From: JBPCOB01 sp051000715 | GTDB lineage: Bacteria; Actinomycetota; Actinomycetes; JALYNC01 | DNA length: 17,567 nucleotides | Direction of reading: 5' to 3' | Assembly (NCBI GenBank): GCA_051000715.1 | Contig: JBPCOB010000008.1 | Location: 1-17,567, forward strand | Shown: positions 6,649 through 13,743 of the stretch, piece after piece | How the letters are laid out: every line of letters starts with the position of its first letter | Numbering within the stretch: the first letter of the stretch is position 1 | Program-made: the position numbers and the translations under genes | The notes under the pieces: generated by a model | What the model was told of the DNA's origin: nothing | Seen by the model: the letters and a program-made list of their open reading frames with translations, nothing else | Databases searched by the model: none

Positions 6649-7572
6649 CTAACGGGCTGACGGGGCGAACGCCTCCAGTACCCGCTCGGCTCGTCTGATG
6701 CACTCGTGCGGGTCGGCGTCCGGGGAGCCGATCCGAGGATCGAAGTTCAGGTCGAGGAAGACCTCCGTCACGCCGTGGTCCTCGAGTATGGCGAGGTCCG
6801 CATTGATCCGTTCGACCGTTCCGGTCAACGGACGGCGGTCCCCATGGGCGTCCTGCTGCTCACGCCCCAGGTGCACGACGCCGCGCACGACGAACCGCAA
6901 CGTCTCCGGCTGGCGGCCGGCCTCCCGCGCCGCCTCCCGGATCACCTCGATGTCGGCAGCAAGGCGGGACAGGTCCTGTCGGCTGGCGCTGATCCAGCCG
7001 TCGGCAAGCCGGCCGACGCGGCGCAGGGCGGCCTCGGCGGAGCCGCCCAGCAGCAGCGGCGGGTGCGGGCGCTGCACCGGCTTGGGGTCCACCAGACTCG
7101 GCGGCATCCGGTAGAACTCGCCCTCGAAGTCCACGACGTCGTTCGTCCAGATGGCCTGCAAGCAGCGGATGAACTCCTCGGCGCGCGCCCCCCGGCGCTC
7201 ATACGGCACGCCGACAGCGGCGAACTCGTCAGGGGACCAGCCGAGCCCCAGACCCGCGTCCAGCCGGCCCGCGCACACGTGGTCCAGCGTGGTGAGCTGC
7301 TTGGCCAGCACGATTGGCGACAGGAACGGCACGTTGACGATGGCCAGCCCCAGTCGGACCCGCTCGGTCACCGCAGCGACATGCGCCAGCGCGACGATCG
7401 GGTCGTGCACCGACCGGTACGTCGGCCCCCAGTCCCCGGCGGCGGGGTGGAGCAGGCGCTGGAAGGTCCACAGCGAGGCGTAGCCGAGATCCTCGGCCCG
7501 GCGGGCGACTTCCACCATGTTGGGACCGGTTGCCCAGCTGCCCGAGATCGGCAGTCCGAAGCCGATACGCAT
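6649..7572 (-). CDS. LLM-class (luciferase-like) F420-dependent oxidoreductase
   Basis: This 307-residue TIM-barrel protein begins MRIGFGLPISGSWA. It carries the luciferase-like order: LGYASLWTFQRLL, VTERVRLGLAIVNVPFLSP, LDHVCAGRLDAGLGLGWSPDEF and PPLLLGGSAEAALRRVGRLADGW. Such proteins use F420H2 or FMNH2 for hydride transfer; in actinobacteria the subgroup with this pattern is usually F420-linked, which is inference here. The substrate is unknown. The ATG at 7572 lies 11 nt after the ligB stop on the same strand, so the two were probably an operon. No strong ribosome site is visible, and the start relies on the conserved N-terminus. The gene is intact although flanked by broken genes on both sides. 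Confidence 0.9.
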   Translation of the reverse strand: MRIGFGLPISGSWATGPNMVEVARRAEDLGYASLWTFQRLLHPAAGDWGPTYRSVHDPIVALAHVAAVTERVRLGLAIVNVPFLSPIVLAKQLTTLDHVCAGRLDAGLGLGWSPDEFAAVGVPYERRGARAEEFIRCLQAIWTNDVVDFEGEFYRMPPSLVDPKPVQRPHPPLLLGGSAEAALRRVGRLADGWISASRQDLSRLAADIEVIREAAREAGRQPETLRFVVRGVVHLGREQQDAHGDRRPLTGTVERINADLAILEDHGVTEVFLDLNFDPRIGSPDADPHECIRRAERVLEAFAPSAR

Positions 7573-7583
7573 GTCGGCGGAGA

Positions 7584-9112
7584 CTAATTGCCCGGCGAGT
7601 GCAGCGCGCGGACCGTCTCGATGGTGTCCGCCTCCTCGCTCCGTTTGTCAGGGCGGTAACCCAGTACCCGGGCGAACCGGAGCGCCATGCCGCCGGAATA
7701 ACGCGAACTGGTCTAGATGCCATCGAAGGCGACCTCTACCACCAGCTCGGGTCGAAGGTGCACGGGCCAGCCGTCCCGCGAGTCTCCAGCTCGAGGAAGC
7801 GGCCCGTCTGCCACTCGAGCATCGCGTCCGTGGGGCCCTTGAACGTCTTGCCGAGCATGACGAAGCCCCCCGTCGCGGGCTCGCGGGCCCCCAGGTGCAG
7901 GTTGGACAGCCAGCCGGCCCGGCGACCGTGTCCCCACTCGGCAGCGCGCACCACCAGGTCGAGGGTGTGCCGGGGCTTGACCTTGAGCCATCCCGCGCCC
8001 CGCCGACCAGTCTCGTACGGCGACTCGAGCGCTTTCACGACCACGCCCTCGTGCCCGCTGGCGAGGCTCTCGTCGTAGAAAGACCGCGCCTGCTCCACCT
8101 CGTCCGTCACCCGGCGTGGCACCCGCAGGTTCGGAGGCAGGACCGGCTCGATCGCGGCGTACCGCTCGGAGGCAGGTGCTTCGACGAGATCGGTGCCGTC
8201 CAGGTGGAGTACGTCGAAGAAGAACGGCGTGAGCGGCACGTCTCGTCGCAGTCGGGCCACCTCCCCCCGGCTCGCGGCCCGGCTCGCGGTCTCCTGGAAC
8301 GGCCGGGGCTGCCCATCCGCGCGCAGCGCGATCACCTCCCCGTCGAGCACCACTGCGAACCTGCAGCGCCAGAGCCGCCTCCACGACCTCCGGCACGCGC
8401 TCGGTGATCGGGTCGAGCGTCCGGGTGAACACCGACACCTCGTCATCGTTGCGGTGCACCTGGATCCGTACGCCGTCGATCTTCCACTCGACCGCGGCCC
8501 TGCCCGAGCCGATCCAGCGCGGCGTCGACCGAGGTCGCGGTCTGGGCCAGCATCGGCTGGACCGGTCGCCCCACCTGTAACCGGAACCCGGCGAGCCCCG
8601 CGGCACCGGAGGCCAACGCCGCCTCGGCCACAGCAGGAAGATCGCCGGCGAGCATGGCCGCCCGTCGGATCTCGGCCATGGCCACGCCGGCGGCGCGGGC
8701 GACCGCATCGGTCATCACACCGGCCAGCGCGCCCTGGCGGAGCTCACCCCCGACAAGCCTGGAGAGAAACCGCTGCTCGGCAGCCGTCGCCCGGCCGAAC
8801 AGCTGGGCGAGCTCAGCGCGCCGTACGCCGGCCGAGCCGGCCACGCCGGCCCGTTCCCAAGGCGAACGCTCGATCCGCGTCGCTCACTTCGAGGGTCGGT
8901 GAACCGGCCGGCTCCGGCAGCTCGCGCAGGGCGGCCCAGCCGACGCCGGTCCGCCGCTGGCGCAGCTCCCCGGCCAGGTAGCTCACGGCGACCGCGACCT
9001 CGCCCGACCTAGCCCGGCGTAGGCAGCCGGCGATAGCCTCGACCTTGGCCAGTCGCGAGCGCGTCGACGCGACCGACTCCGACGTCGAGGCCAGATCGGC
9101 AAGGAGCACCAC
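7584..9112 (-). pseudogene. ligB: ATP-dependent DNA ligase LigB, four frameshifts and one amber codon
   Basis: The whole length of a mycobacterial LigB-type ligase can be followed across three - strand frames. It opens with LLADLASTSESVASTRSRLAK from a GTG at 9112, then AELAQLFGRATAAEQRFLSR, and motif I WKIDGVRIQVHR with the adenylated lysine intact. Next come VVLDGEVIALRADG, FFFDVLHLDGTDL, SGHEGVVVKALESPY, GAGWLKVKP and GFVMLGKTFKG, then RPELVVEVAFDG and YSGGMALRFARV. Frameshifts fall near 8845-8870, 8505-8518, 8352-8362 and 7775-7785. A TAG at 7713-7715 replaces the glutamine normally found after VAFDG(V/I). Three shifts are +1 and one is -1; correcting them leaves 509 codons, the normal LigB length. 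LigB is an accessory nick-sealing ligase and NAD-dependent LigA would remain, so loss is tolerable. Confidence 0.88.
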
Positions 9113-9311
9113 GTCAGTTTGCCGAACTCGTCCGATCGCCCCGGCGGGGTCGCGACCCCGCCCGTGTGCTCACCGGCGGGCACGACCCGGTCGGCCGCCG
9201 GTCACCGCACAGCCGCGCGGCTCGGGCAGTTGGTGCAAGACTCCGGGTGGCGCCAGGTTCGCTCGCCCGCGTTCGGCCGGGAGATGACGGGACCCTTCGG
9301 AGGACACGCGC

Positions 9312-9734
9312 ATGCCGAGCACGAGTACGACACCAGGCCCGCGCAGCGGCGGCCATCCCCGGCTCATCTTCTCCTCTGGTGGCATCGCTGCGGCAGACAG
9401 CGCGGCGGCGGCCGGGGTGCAGCGTGAGTTCACCCTTTCTTCTGGCCGGACGGTCATCGGCAGCGGCGCGGGTGCCGACCTCCGGCTTGCCGGGCTGGCA
9501 GACCGGCATGCGGAGGTGCGACTGGACGAGGCAGGCCAGTGGGTCTACGTCCATCTGGGGCCGGTAGATGCGAGCAAGGTCAATGGGCAACCGGTGACCG
9601 AGGCGGTCCTGCATACCGGCGACCGGATCGAGATCGGCGATTGGGTGCTGTCCTTCGCGAGGGACGAGTACGCCGACCATGGGGGATTCGGCCTGGTGGA
9701 CGACGGGACGCTCGGAGCACCGCCGACTGCTTAG
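9312..9734 (+). CDS. FHA-domain protein
   Basis: This is a 140-residue, apparently cytoplasmic protein. The ATG at 9312 follows GGAGG with 8-nt spacing. After a flexible N-terminus and a strand containing RLIFSSGG, the forkhead-associated fold covers about 39-116: REFTLSSGRTVIGSGAGADLRL, DRHAEV, VNGQPVTEAVLHTGDRIEIGDWVLSF. The VNG (90-92) and RHAEV (65-69) marks are present. The usual pThr-binding Arg of IGR is Ser51 and the Ser of the SRRH motif is replaced (LADRH), so canonical phosphothreonine binding may be weak or lost. It lies alone between the divergent ligB pseudogene and the GNAT gene. The 199-nt stretch upstream (9113-9311) shows only short unconvincing frames. Confidence 0.85.
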   Translation: MPSTSTTPGPRSGGHPRLIFSSGGIAAADSAAAAGVQREFTLSSGRTVIGSGAGADLRLAGLADRHAEVRLDEAGQWVYVHLGPVDASKVNGQPVTEAVLHTGDRIEIGDWVLSFARDEYADHGGFGLVDDGTLGAPPTA

Positions 9735-9778
9735 CTGGGGCGCACCCGCGCCCTCCCCGCCAGCGTGGCCGCCCCTCC

Positions 9779-9801
9779 GCGCGGCCGGCCCGCGGCCGCG
9801 C
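9779..9801 (+). terminator. GC-only hairpin after the FHA gene
   Basis: GCGCGGCC (9779-9786) and GGCCGCGC (9794-9801) form a perfect 8-bp stem with a 7-nt loop, 45 nt after the FHA stop and 13 nt before the likely -10 box of the next gene. There is no T tract. It is a plausible terminator, though such GC palindromes also occur by chance in this composition. Confidence 0.4.
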
Positions 9802-9813
9802 CCGCGGGCGATC

Positions 9814-9819
9814 TACGCT
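9814..9819 (+). promoter_or_regulatory. Predicted -10 box for a leaderless GNAT-menC transcript
   Basis: TACGCT fits TANNNT and lies 7 nt before the ATG at 9827, which has no Shine-Dalgarno. That is the geometry of leaderless actinobacterial genes. It supports the start chosen for the GNAT gene. Use as a promoter is inferred. Confidence 0.4.
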
Positions 9820-9826
9820 TGGCTGG

Positions 9827-10714
9827 ATGAGTGCCACCTCCGATCGGAGCAACGGCGGTGACCAGCGGTCGGGCCCAGACGGGGTCTCCCGCGCGTCCGC
9901 GGCGATCGAAGCGGCTCAGCGGGCAGCCGCGCGCGCCGGCGTAGGAGTTCGTGAGGTGTCGGACCCCCGAGACCTGCGGGTGATCGCGGATCTCTTCGCC
10001 ACGATCTGGCGGACCGATGCCGGACATGCGCCCGTGTGCCCGGATGTCCTGCGCGCCCTCGCGTTCAGTGGCAACTATGTGGCGGCCGCCTACGTCGGCG
10101 GCGAAATGGTCGGCGGGTCGGCCGCCTTCGTGACGCCGTCCGGCAGGTTGCACTCACACATCACCGGGGTGCGGCCGGACCGACAGGACCGCGGCGTCGC
10201 GTTCGCACTCAAGCTGCACCAGCGGGCGTGGGCATTGGTGCGGAACATCGCCACCATTGAATGGACCTACGACCCGCTGCTCCGCCGCAATGCCTTCCTG
10301 AACCTCAACAAGCTCGCCGCTCGCGGGACCGCCTACGTGCCGAACTTCTACGGCGCCATGACCGATGGGCTCAATGCCAACGACGAGAGCGACCGGCTGG
10401 TCGTCGACTGGTCGCTGACGGTGACACCCGTGGCAACCGCCGCGTCGGGGCATCCGCCGCAGGTCGACGCCGGCGGTGCGACTGTGATCCTCGACAGCGA
10501 CGACGGACGACCTCGGCACCGCGCGGCCCGGCCGACCAATCGGCTGGCCTGCTGGGTGCCACCCGACATCGACGAGCTGCGCCGCCGCGATACCGGTCTG
10601 GCGGCCGCCTGGCGACGGGCGGTGCGCGCGGCGCTGGCCGGTCGCCTGGACGAGGGTTACCTCGTCACGGGGATGACTCGCGACGGGTTCTACGTGCTGA
10701 CCCGACCATCGTGA
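9827..10714 (+). CDS. GNAT acyltransferase of the COG3375 type
   Basis: This 295-residue protein, after a disordered polar N-terminus (1-25), has a GNAT core. It includes IADLFATIWRTD (53-64), YVAAAYVGGEMVGGSAAFV (about 84-102) and the acyl-CoA-binding segment GVRPDRQDRGVAFALKLHQ (114-132). Family marks follow: EWTYDPLLRRNAFLNLNKL (145-163) and YGAMTDGLN with ESDRLVVDW. These are typical of 'predicted GNAT superfamily' COG3375 proteins. In Geobacillus a GNAT of this kind succinylates D-amino acids in a pathway with N-succinylamino-acid racemase. Here the next gene is exactly that enolase-superfamily enzyme and overlaps it by 4 nt, so a joint role is a fair inference. The open frame extends back to 9539 in the FHA gene, but that part is a shadow; the ATG at 9827 is supported by the -10 box before it. 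Confidence 0.88.
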   Translation: MSATSDRSNGGDQRSGPDGVSRASAAIEAAQRAAARAGVGVREVSDPRDLRVIADLFATIWRTDAGHAPVCPDVLRALAFSGNYVAAAYVGGEMVGGSAAFVTPSGRLHSHITGVRPDRQDRGVAFALKLHQRAWALVRNIATIEWTYDPLLRRNAFLNLNKLAARGTAYVPNFYGAMTDGLNANDESDRLVVDWSLTVTPVATAASGHPPQVDAGGATVILDSDDGRPRHRAARPTNRLACWVPPDIDELRRRDTGLAAAWRRAVRAALAGRLDEGYLVTGMTRDGFYVLTRPS

Positions 10715-11820
10715 GCGTCACGCTGCTCGGCCTGGAGCTGCACCGGCTGCGGATGCCGTTGGTCGCGCCCTTCCGCACGTCGTTCGGCGTCGAGACCGCC
10801 CGGGACGTGCTCCTCGTGCGGGCCCTCACCGCGGCCGCCGACGGCTGGGGTGAGTGCGTCGCCGGTGCGGAGCCGCTGTACTCCGTCGAGTACGTCGACA
10901 GCGCCCAGGAGGTGATCCGGCGGTTCCTCTTCCCGCGTCTCGCGGCTACCGCGCAGCTGACAGCGGCGGAGGTGTCAACGGTCCTGGCATCGGTCCGCGG
11001 ACATCTGATGGCCAAGGCCGCGGTCGAGCTGGCGATCCTCGATGCCGAGCTGCGCACCGCCGGCGTACGGCTGGTCCACCATCTCGGCGGAGTCCGCGAG
11101 CGGGTGCCGGCGGGTGTGTCCGTCGGCATCGCCGACTCGATCCCGGAGCTGCTCGACGCCGTCGCCGGCTATCTGGCGGCGGGCTATCTGCGCATCAAGC
11201 TCAAGATCCAGCCGGGTTGGGACGTCGAGCCCGTCGCCGCGGTACGCCGGGCGCACGCCGACGTACCGCTGCAGGTTGACGCCAACGCGGCGTACGCCCG
11301 CTCCGATGCCGATCAGCTGGCGAGACTGGATGAGTTCGGCCTTCTCCTGATCGAGCAGCCGTTGCCCGAGGACGACCTGGTCGGCCACGCCGAGCTGGCT
11401 CGACGACTGCGTACGCCAATCTGCCTGGACGAGTCGATCAACTCCGCCAGGGCGGCGGAGACCGCCATCGCGCTGGGGGCGTGCAGCATCGTGAACATCA
11501 AGGCCGGTCGCGTCGGCGGCTATCTCGAGGCCCGGCGGGTGCACGACCTGTGCGCCGCTGCCGGCGTGCCGGTGTGGTGTGGCGGGATGCTCGAGACCGG
11601 CATCGGGCGAGCGGCCAACGTGGCGCTGGCCGCGCTGCCCAACTTCTCGATGCCCGGCGACACGTCGGCCTCCGAGCGGTACTTCAGCCGCGATGTCACC
11701 GCGCCGTTCGTGCTTCGCGAGGGCCACCTCGACGTGCCCGCCGGCCCGGGCATCGGCGTAGAGCCGGATGGGTCGGTGTTGCGGGAGCTGTCGAGCTCGA
11801 TGGAGCTGCTGCGGGTCTGA
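10711..11820 (+). CDS. menC: o-Succinylbenzoate synthase / N-succinylamino-acid racemase (enolase superfamily)
   Basis: This is a 369-residue muconate-cycloisomerase-subgroup enzyme. Catalytic residues are all visible: K163 and K165 (RIKLKI), metal ligands D190 (QVDANAAY), E215 (IEQPL) and D240 (CLDES), and K264 (NIKAGRVGG). WCGGMLETGIGRAAN (289-303) and the C-terminal GPGIGVEPD are typical of the MenC type-2/NSAR group. Members make o-succinylbenzoate for menaquinone, racemise N-succinylamino acids, or do both. Which activity dominates cannot be read from sequence. Coupling to the COG3375 GNAT argues for the racemase route, while the absence of other men genes nearby is neutral. The GTG start at 10711 overlaps the GNAT stop as GTGA, indicating translational coupling. 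No desuccinylase gene is next to it in the window. Confidence 0.92.
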   Translation: MSVTLLGLELHRLRMPLVAPFRTSFGVETARDVLLVRALTAAADGWGECVAGAEPLYSVEYVDSAQEVIRRFLFPRLAATAQLTAAEVSTVLASVRGHLMAKAAVELAILDAELRTAGVRLVHHLGGVRERVPAGVSVGIADSIPELLDAVAGYLAAGYLRIKLKIQPGWDVEPVAAVRRAHADVPLQVDANAAYARSDADQLARLDEFGLLLIEQPLPEDDLVGHAELARRLRTPICLDESINSARAAETAIALGACSIVNIKAGRVGGYLEARRVHDLCAAAGVPVWCGGMLETGIGRAANVALAALPNFSMPGDTSASERYFSRDVTAPFVLREGHLDVPAGPGIGVEPDGSVLRELSSSMELLRV

Positions 11821-11852
11821 TGTTGCTGCGGTCTGACGGCGCCCGGCGGCCC

Positions 11853-11918
11853 ACATCGAGCGTCGGAACCGCTGACATCGAGCGCCGGAACCGCCCACAT
11901 CGAGCGCCGGAACAAACG
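11853..11918. repeat. Three tandem 22-bp direct repeats
   Basis: The core ACATCGAGCGCCGGAACC starts at 11853 (one change, C to T), 11875 and 11897 (last base changed). The period is exactly 22 bp, about two turns of the helix. The array fills the gap between menC and the DsbA-like gene and ends 26 nt before that gene's ATG. It is non-coding on the + strand as far as I can see. It could be a multi-site operator or a minisatellite-like repeat. Confidence 0.85.
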
Positions 11919-11944
11919 TCTCCGCGCTTGCGGTTGCGGCTCCC

Positions 11945-12553
11945 ATGACTCTCTCGTTCGCTGTCAGCTGGGACTACCGCTGCCCGTTCGCCCGCAACGC
12001 ACACGAACATCTCTTGACCGGCCTGGCTGCCGGCGCGGACTGGGACGTTCGGTTCATACCGTTCTCGCTGGGCCAGGCACACGTCGCCGAGGGCGAGCCA
12101 AGCGTCTGGGACAAGCCCGAGCAGGACATCGGCATCCTGGCGCTGCAGGCCGGCGTCGTCGTCCGAGACCGCTACCCCGACCAGTTCCCGGCCGTCCACC
12201 GAGCCCTCTTCGGGGCCCGTCACGACGAGGGACGGCACCTGGAGGACCCGCAGGTGCTGCGGGACGTGCTGGTCAAGCACGGCGGGGACGCCGGCGAGGT
12301 GTTCGCCAGCATCGACGACGGGTCCGCGCTCGAGTTGGTTCGCAGCGAACACGACGATGCCGTCGAGTCGCACAACGTCTGGGGAGTCCCGACCTTCATT
12401 GCCGGGAGTGAGGCCGTCTTCATCCGGTTCATGGACCGTGCCCCCGTCGGAGCCGACCCCGCGCCGTCGGTTCGCGCCGTCGAGCGCGCCGTGAACCTGA
12501 TCACCGGCTGGCCCGACCTGAACGAGTTCAAGCACACCTCCGTTCCCCGCTGA
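11945..12553 (+). CDS. DsbA-fold (thioredoxin-like) protein with a one-cysteine active site
   Basis: This 202-residue protein has the DsbA order: a first strand running into WDYRCPFARNAHEHL (9-23), an inserted helical domain (about 60-135), and the cis-proline loop VWGVPTF (145-151, P149). The active site is C13-P-F-A16, so the resolving cysteine of CxxC is lost. No signal peptide is present, placing it in the cytoplasm. Family members with this pattern include FrnE/2-hydroxychromene-isomerase-like and GST-kappa-like proteins; mono-cysteine sites suggest glutathione- or mycothiol-linked isomerase or reductase chemistry rather than disulphide formation, which is inference. The ATG at 11945 lacks a clear Shine-Dalgarno. 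Three 22-bp repeats lie directly upstream and may control it. Confidence 0.87.
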   Translation: MTLSFAVSWDYRCPFARNAHEHLLTGLAAGADWDVRFIPFSLGQAHVAEGEPSVWDKPEQDIGILALQAGVVVRDRYPDQFPAVHRALFGARHDEGRHLEDPQVLRDVLVKHGGDAGEVFASIDDGSALELVRSEHDDAVESHNVWGVPTFIAGSEAVFIRFMDRAPVGADPAPSVRAVERAVNLITGWPDLNEFKHTSVPR

Positions 12554-12639
12554 CCCTCGGCCGCTACCTCCTACCCCTGCGCCCCGAATCTGTCGGACCT
12601 CCCGGGGACGATGAGCGTTCGAGTCGGAGAGGGGTCCAG

Positions 12640-13089
12640 GTGGCGTACGTCGACATGGTCCGATCGCACGTCGAGCGGTTGCTGCAGGATGAGTTCGAGC
12701 TGTGCCGGGTCAAGTCAGATGCGGACGGCGACTACCCACTCCGGCACGGCAGCGCCGTCTACTTCGTTCGCGTGATGGACGCCGATCCGGTGGTGGTCAA
12801 CGTCTTCTGCGCCGCTGTTACCGGGGTCAAGCGCTCGGCCAAGCTGCTGGAGGAGATCAACTCTGTCAACTCCCGCGCGGTTTTCGGGCGGGCGTACTGG
12901 TCGCAGGGAGCGATCTTCGTCGAGCACACGCTGCTGGCCACTGCACTAGATCGTGAGACGCTCGGCCGCGCCTGCTCGGCGGTCGGCACCATCGCCGACG
13001 ACGTGGGCCCCATGATCGCGCTCGTGTACGGCGGCACGACGGCCTTTCCAGCGCACGAACGCGATGGGGCGGTAGGGACCGAGTCCTAG
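12640..13089 (+). CDS. YbjN / type III secretion chaperone-like domain protein
   Basis: This 149-residue small cytoplasmic protein runs MVRSHVERLLQDEFELCRVKSDADGDYPLRHGSAVYFVRV, then a strand-helix unit (VVVNVFCAAVTGVKRSAKLLEEINSVNS), then YWSQGAIFVEHTLLATALDRETLGRACSAVGTIADDVGPMI. The alternating strands, helix and closing helix match the YbjN/SycN-like fold common in actinobacterial genomes, where it is not linked to secretion and its role is unknown. The GTG at 12640 follows GGAGAGGGG. The last 15 residues are polar and unstructured. It converges with the hemerythrin gene, with only 25 nt between the stops. The 86-nt upstream gap holds nothing I can name. Confidence 0.8.
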   Translation: MAYVDMVRSHVERLLQDEFELCRVKSDADGDYPLRHGSAVYFVRVMDADPVVVNVFCAAVTGVKRSAKLLEEINSVNSRAVFGRAYWSQGAIFVEHTLLATALDRETLGRACSAVGTIADDVGPMIALVYGGTTAFPAHERDGAVGTES

Positions 13090-13114
13090 CTGCGCGCCGA
13101 GGTCAGGCGTTGGC

Positions 13115-13627
13115 TTACTTCTTGACGGTGCGGGAGATCTTGGCCTTGCCGGTGGGTGTGTCCGGCGCCTTGGGCTGGGGGCGGGTGGGCGCGGTGGCCT
13201 TGGCGACCGAGAGCTTCTCGGCCAGCTCCTGAAGCTTCTTGCGGCCGAGCGCCTTGCGCACGCCCGGAAACATCTCGCCTTCCTCTTCCTCGACGTGGTG
13301 TCGCACGCTCTCCATGAGCACGGTGACCTTTGCGTCGAAGCGCTCCTCGGACGGGCTCATGCCCTCGAGCTCGGACAGCGTCCACTTCACGATGTGGTGC
13401 TCCTCCAGCCCCTCGAGGACCATGTCCTCCTCGTCCGGAACCTGCGCACGGACGGCCGGGTAGAAGACCTGCTCCTCGATGTGAGCGTGCACCGCGAGCT
13501 CTGAGATCATCGAGTCGACGAGTTCCCGCTTCTTGGCCGGGTCGCCGTCGTGGCCCAGCTTCTCGAACTGCTTGAAGAGCTTCTCCACGGTCTTGTGGTC
13601 GTCCTTGAGCATTGTGATCGCGTCCAT
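13115..13627 (-). CDS. Hemerythrin-like (HHE) protein with a basic tail
   Basis: This 170-residue four-helix protein has the hemerythrin ligand pattern: H11 (KDDHKTVEKLF), HAHIEEQVFYP (47-57), EEHHIVKWTLSELEG (76-90) and HHVEEEEGEMFP (110-121). Together these can hold a non-haem di-iron centre that binds O2 or NO. The start at 13627 follows GGAGG with 8-nt spacing and gives MDAITMLKDDH, as in relatives; the longer frame to 13726 is not supported. After about residue 130 comes a Lys/Pro/Thr-rich tail (PTRPQPKAPDTPTGKAKI, RTVKK) with no iron-site residues, which might contact nucleic acid or membrane. It is divergent from the glycosyltransferase operon with a 116-nt gap. A stress-related oxygen or nitric-oxide role is inferred from the family. 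Confidence 0.92.
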   Translation of the reverse strand: MDAITMLKDDHKTVEKLFKQFEKLGHDGDPAKKRELVDSMISELAVHAHIEEQVFYPAVRAQVPDEEDMVLEGLEEHHIVKWTLSELEGMSPSEERFDAKVTVLMESVRHHVEEEEGEMFPGVRKALGRKKLQELAEKLSVAKATAPTRPQPKAPDTPTGKAKISRTVKK

Positions 13628-13743
13628 GCGGTGCCCCTCCGGTCGGCTTGAGATCTCGGGGTCGCAATGCCCCACGCGGCAGCGATCAAAGCATGTCGGT
13701 GGGCGCCTGGGAACATCCGGCGACATCGGGTAGAAATTTCATC

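Noticed and set aside
9119..9311. Short frames in the 199-nt gap before the FHA gene
   Set aside because: They show no conserved motif or ribosome site and read into neighbouring genes in other frames.
11807..11836. Near duplication of TGCTGCGG(G)TCTGA across the menC stop
   Set aside because: Too short, and the gene end is otherwise normal; it may be a small slippage duplication with no clear role.
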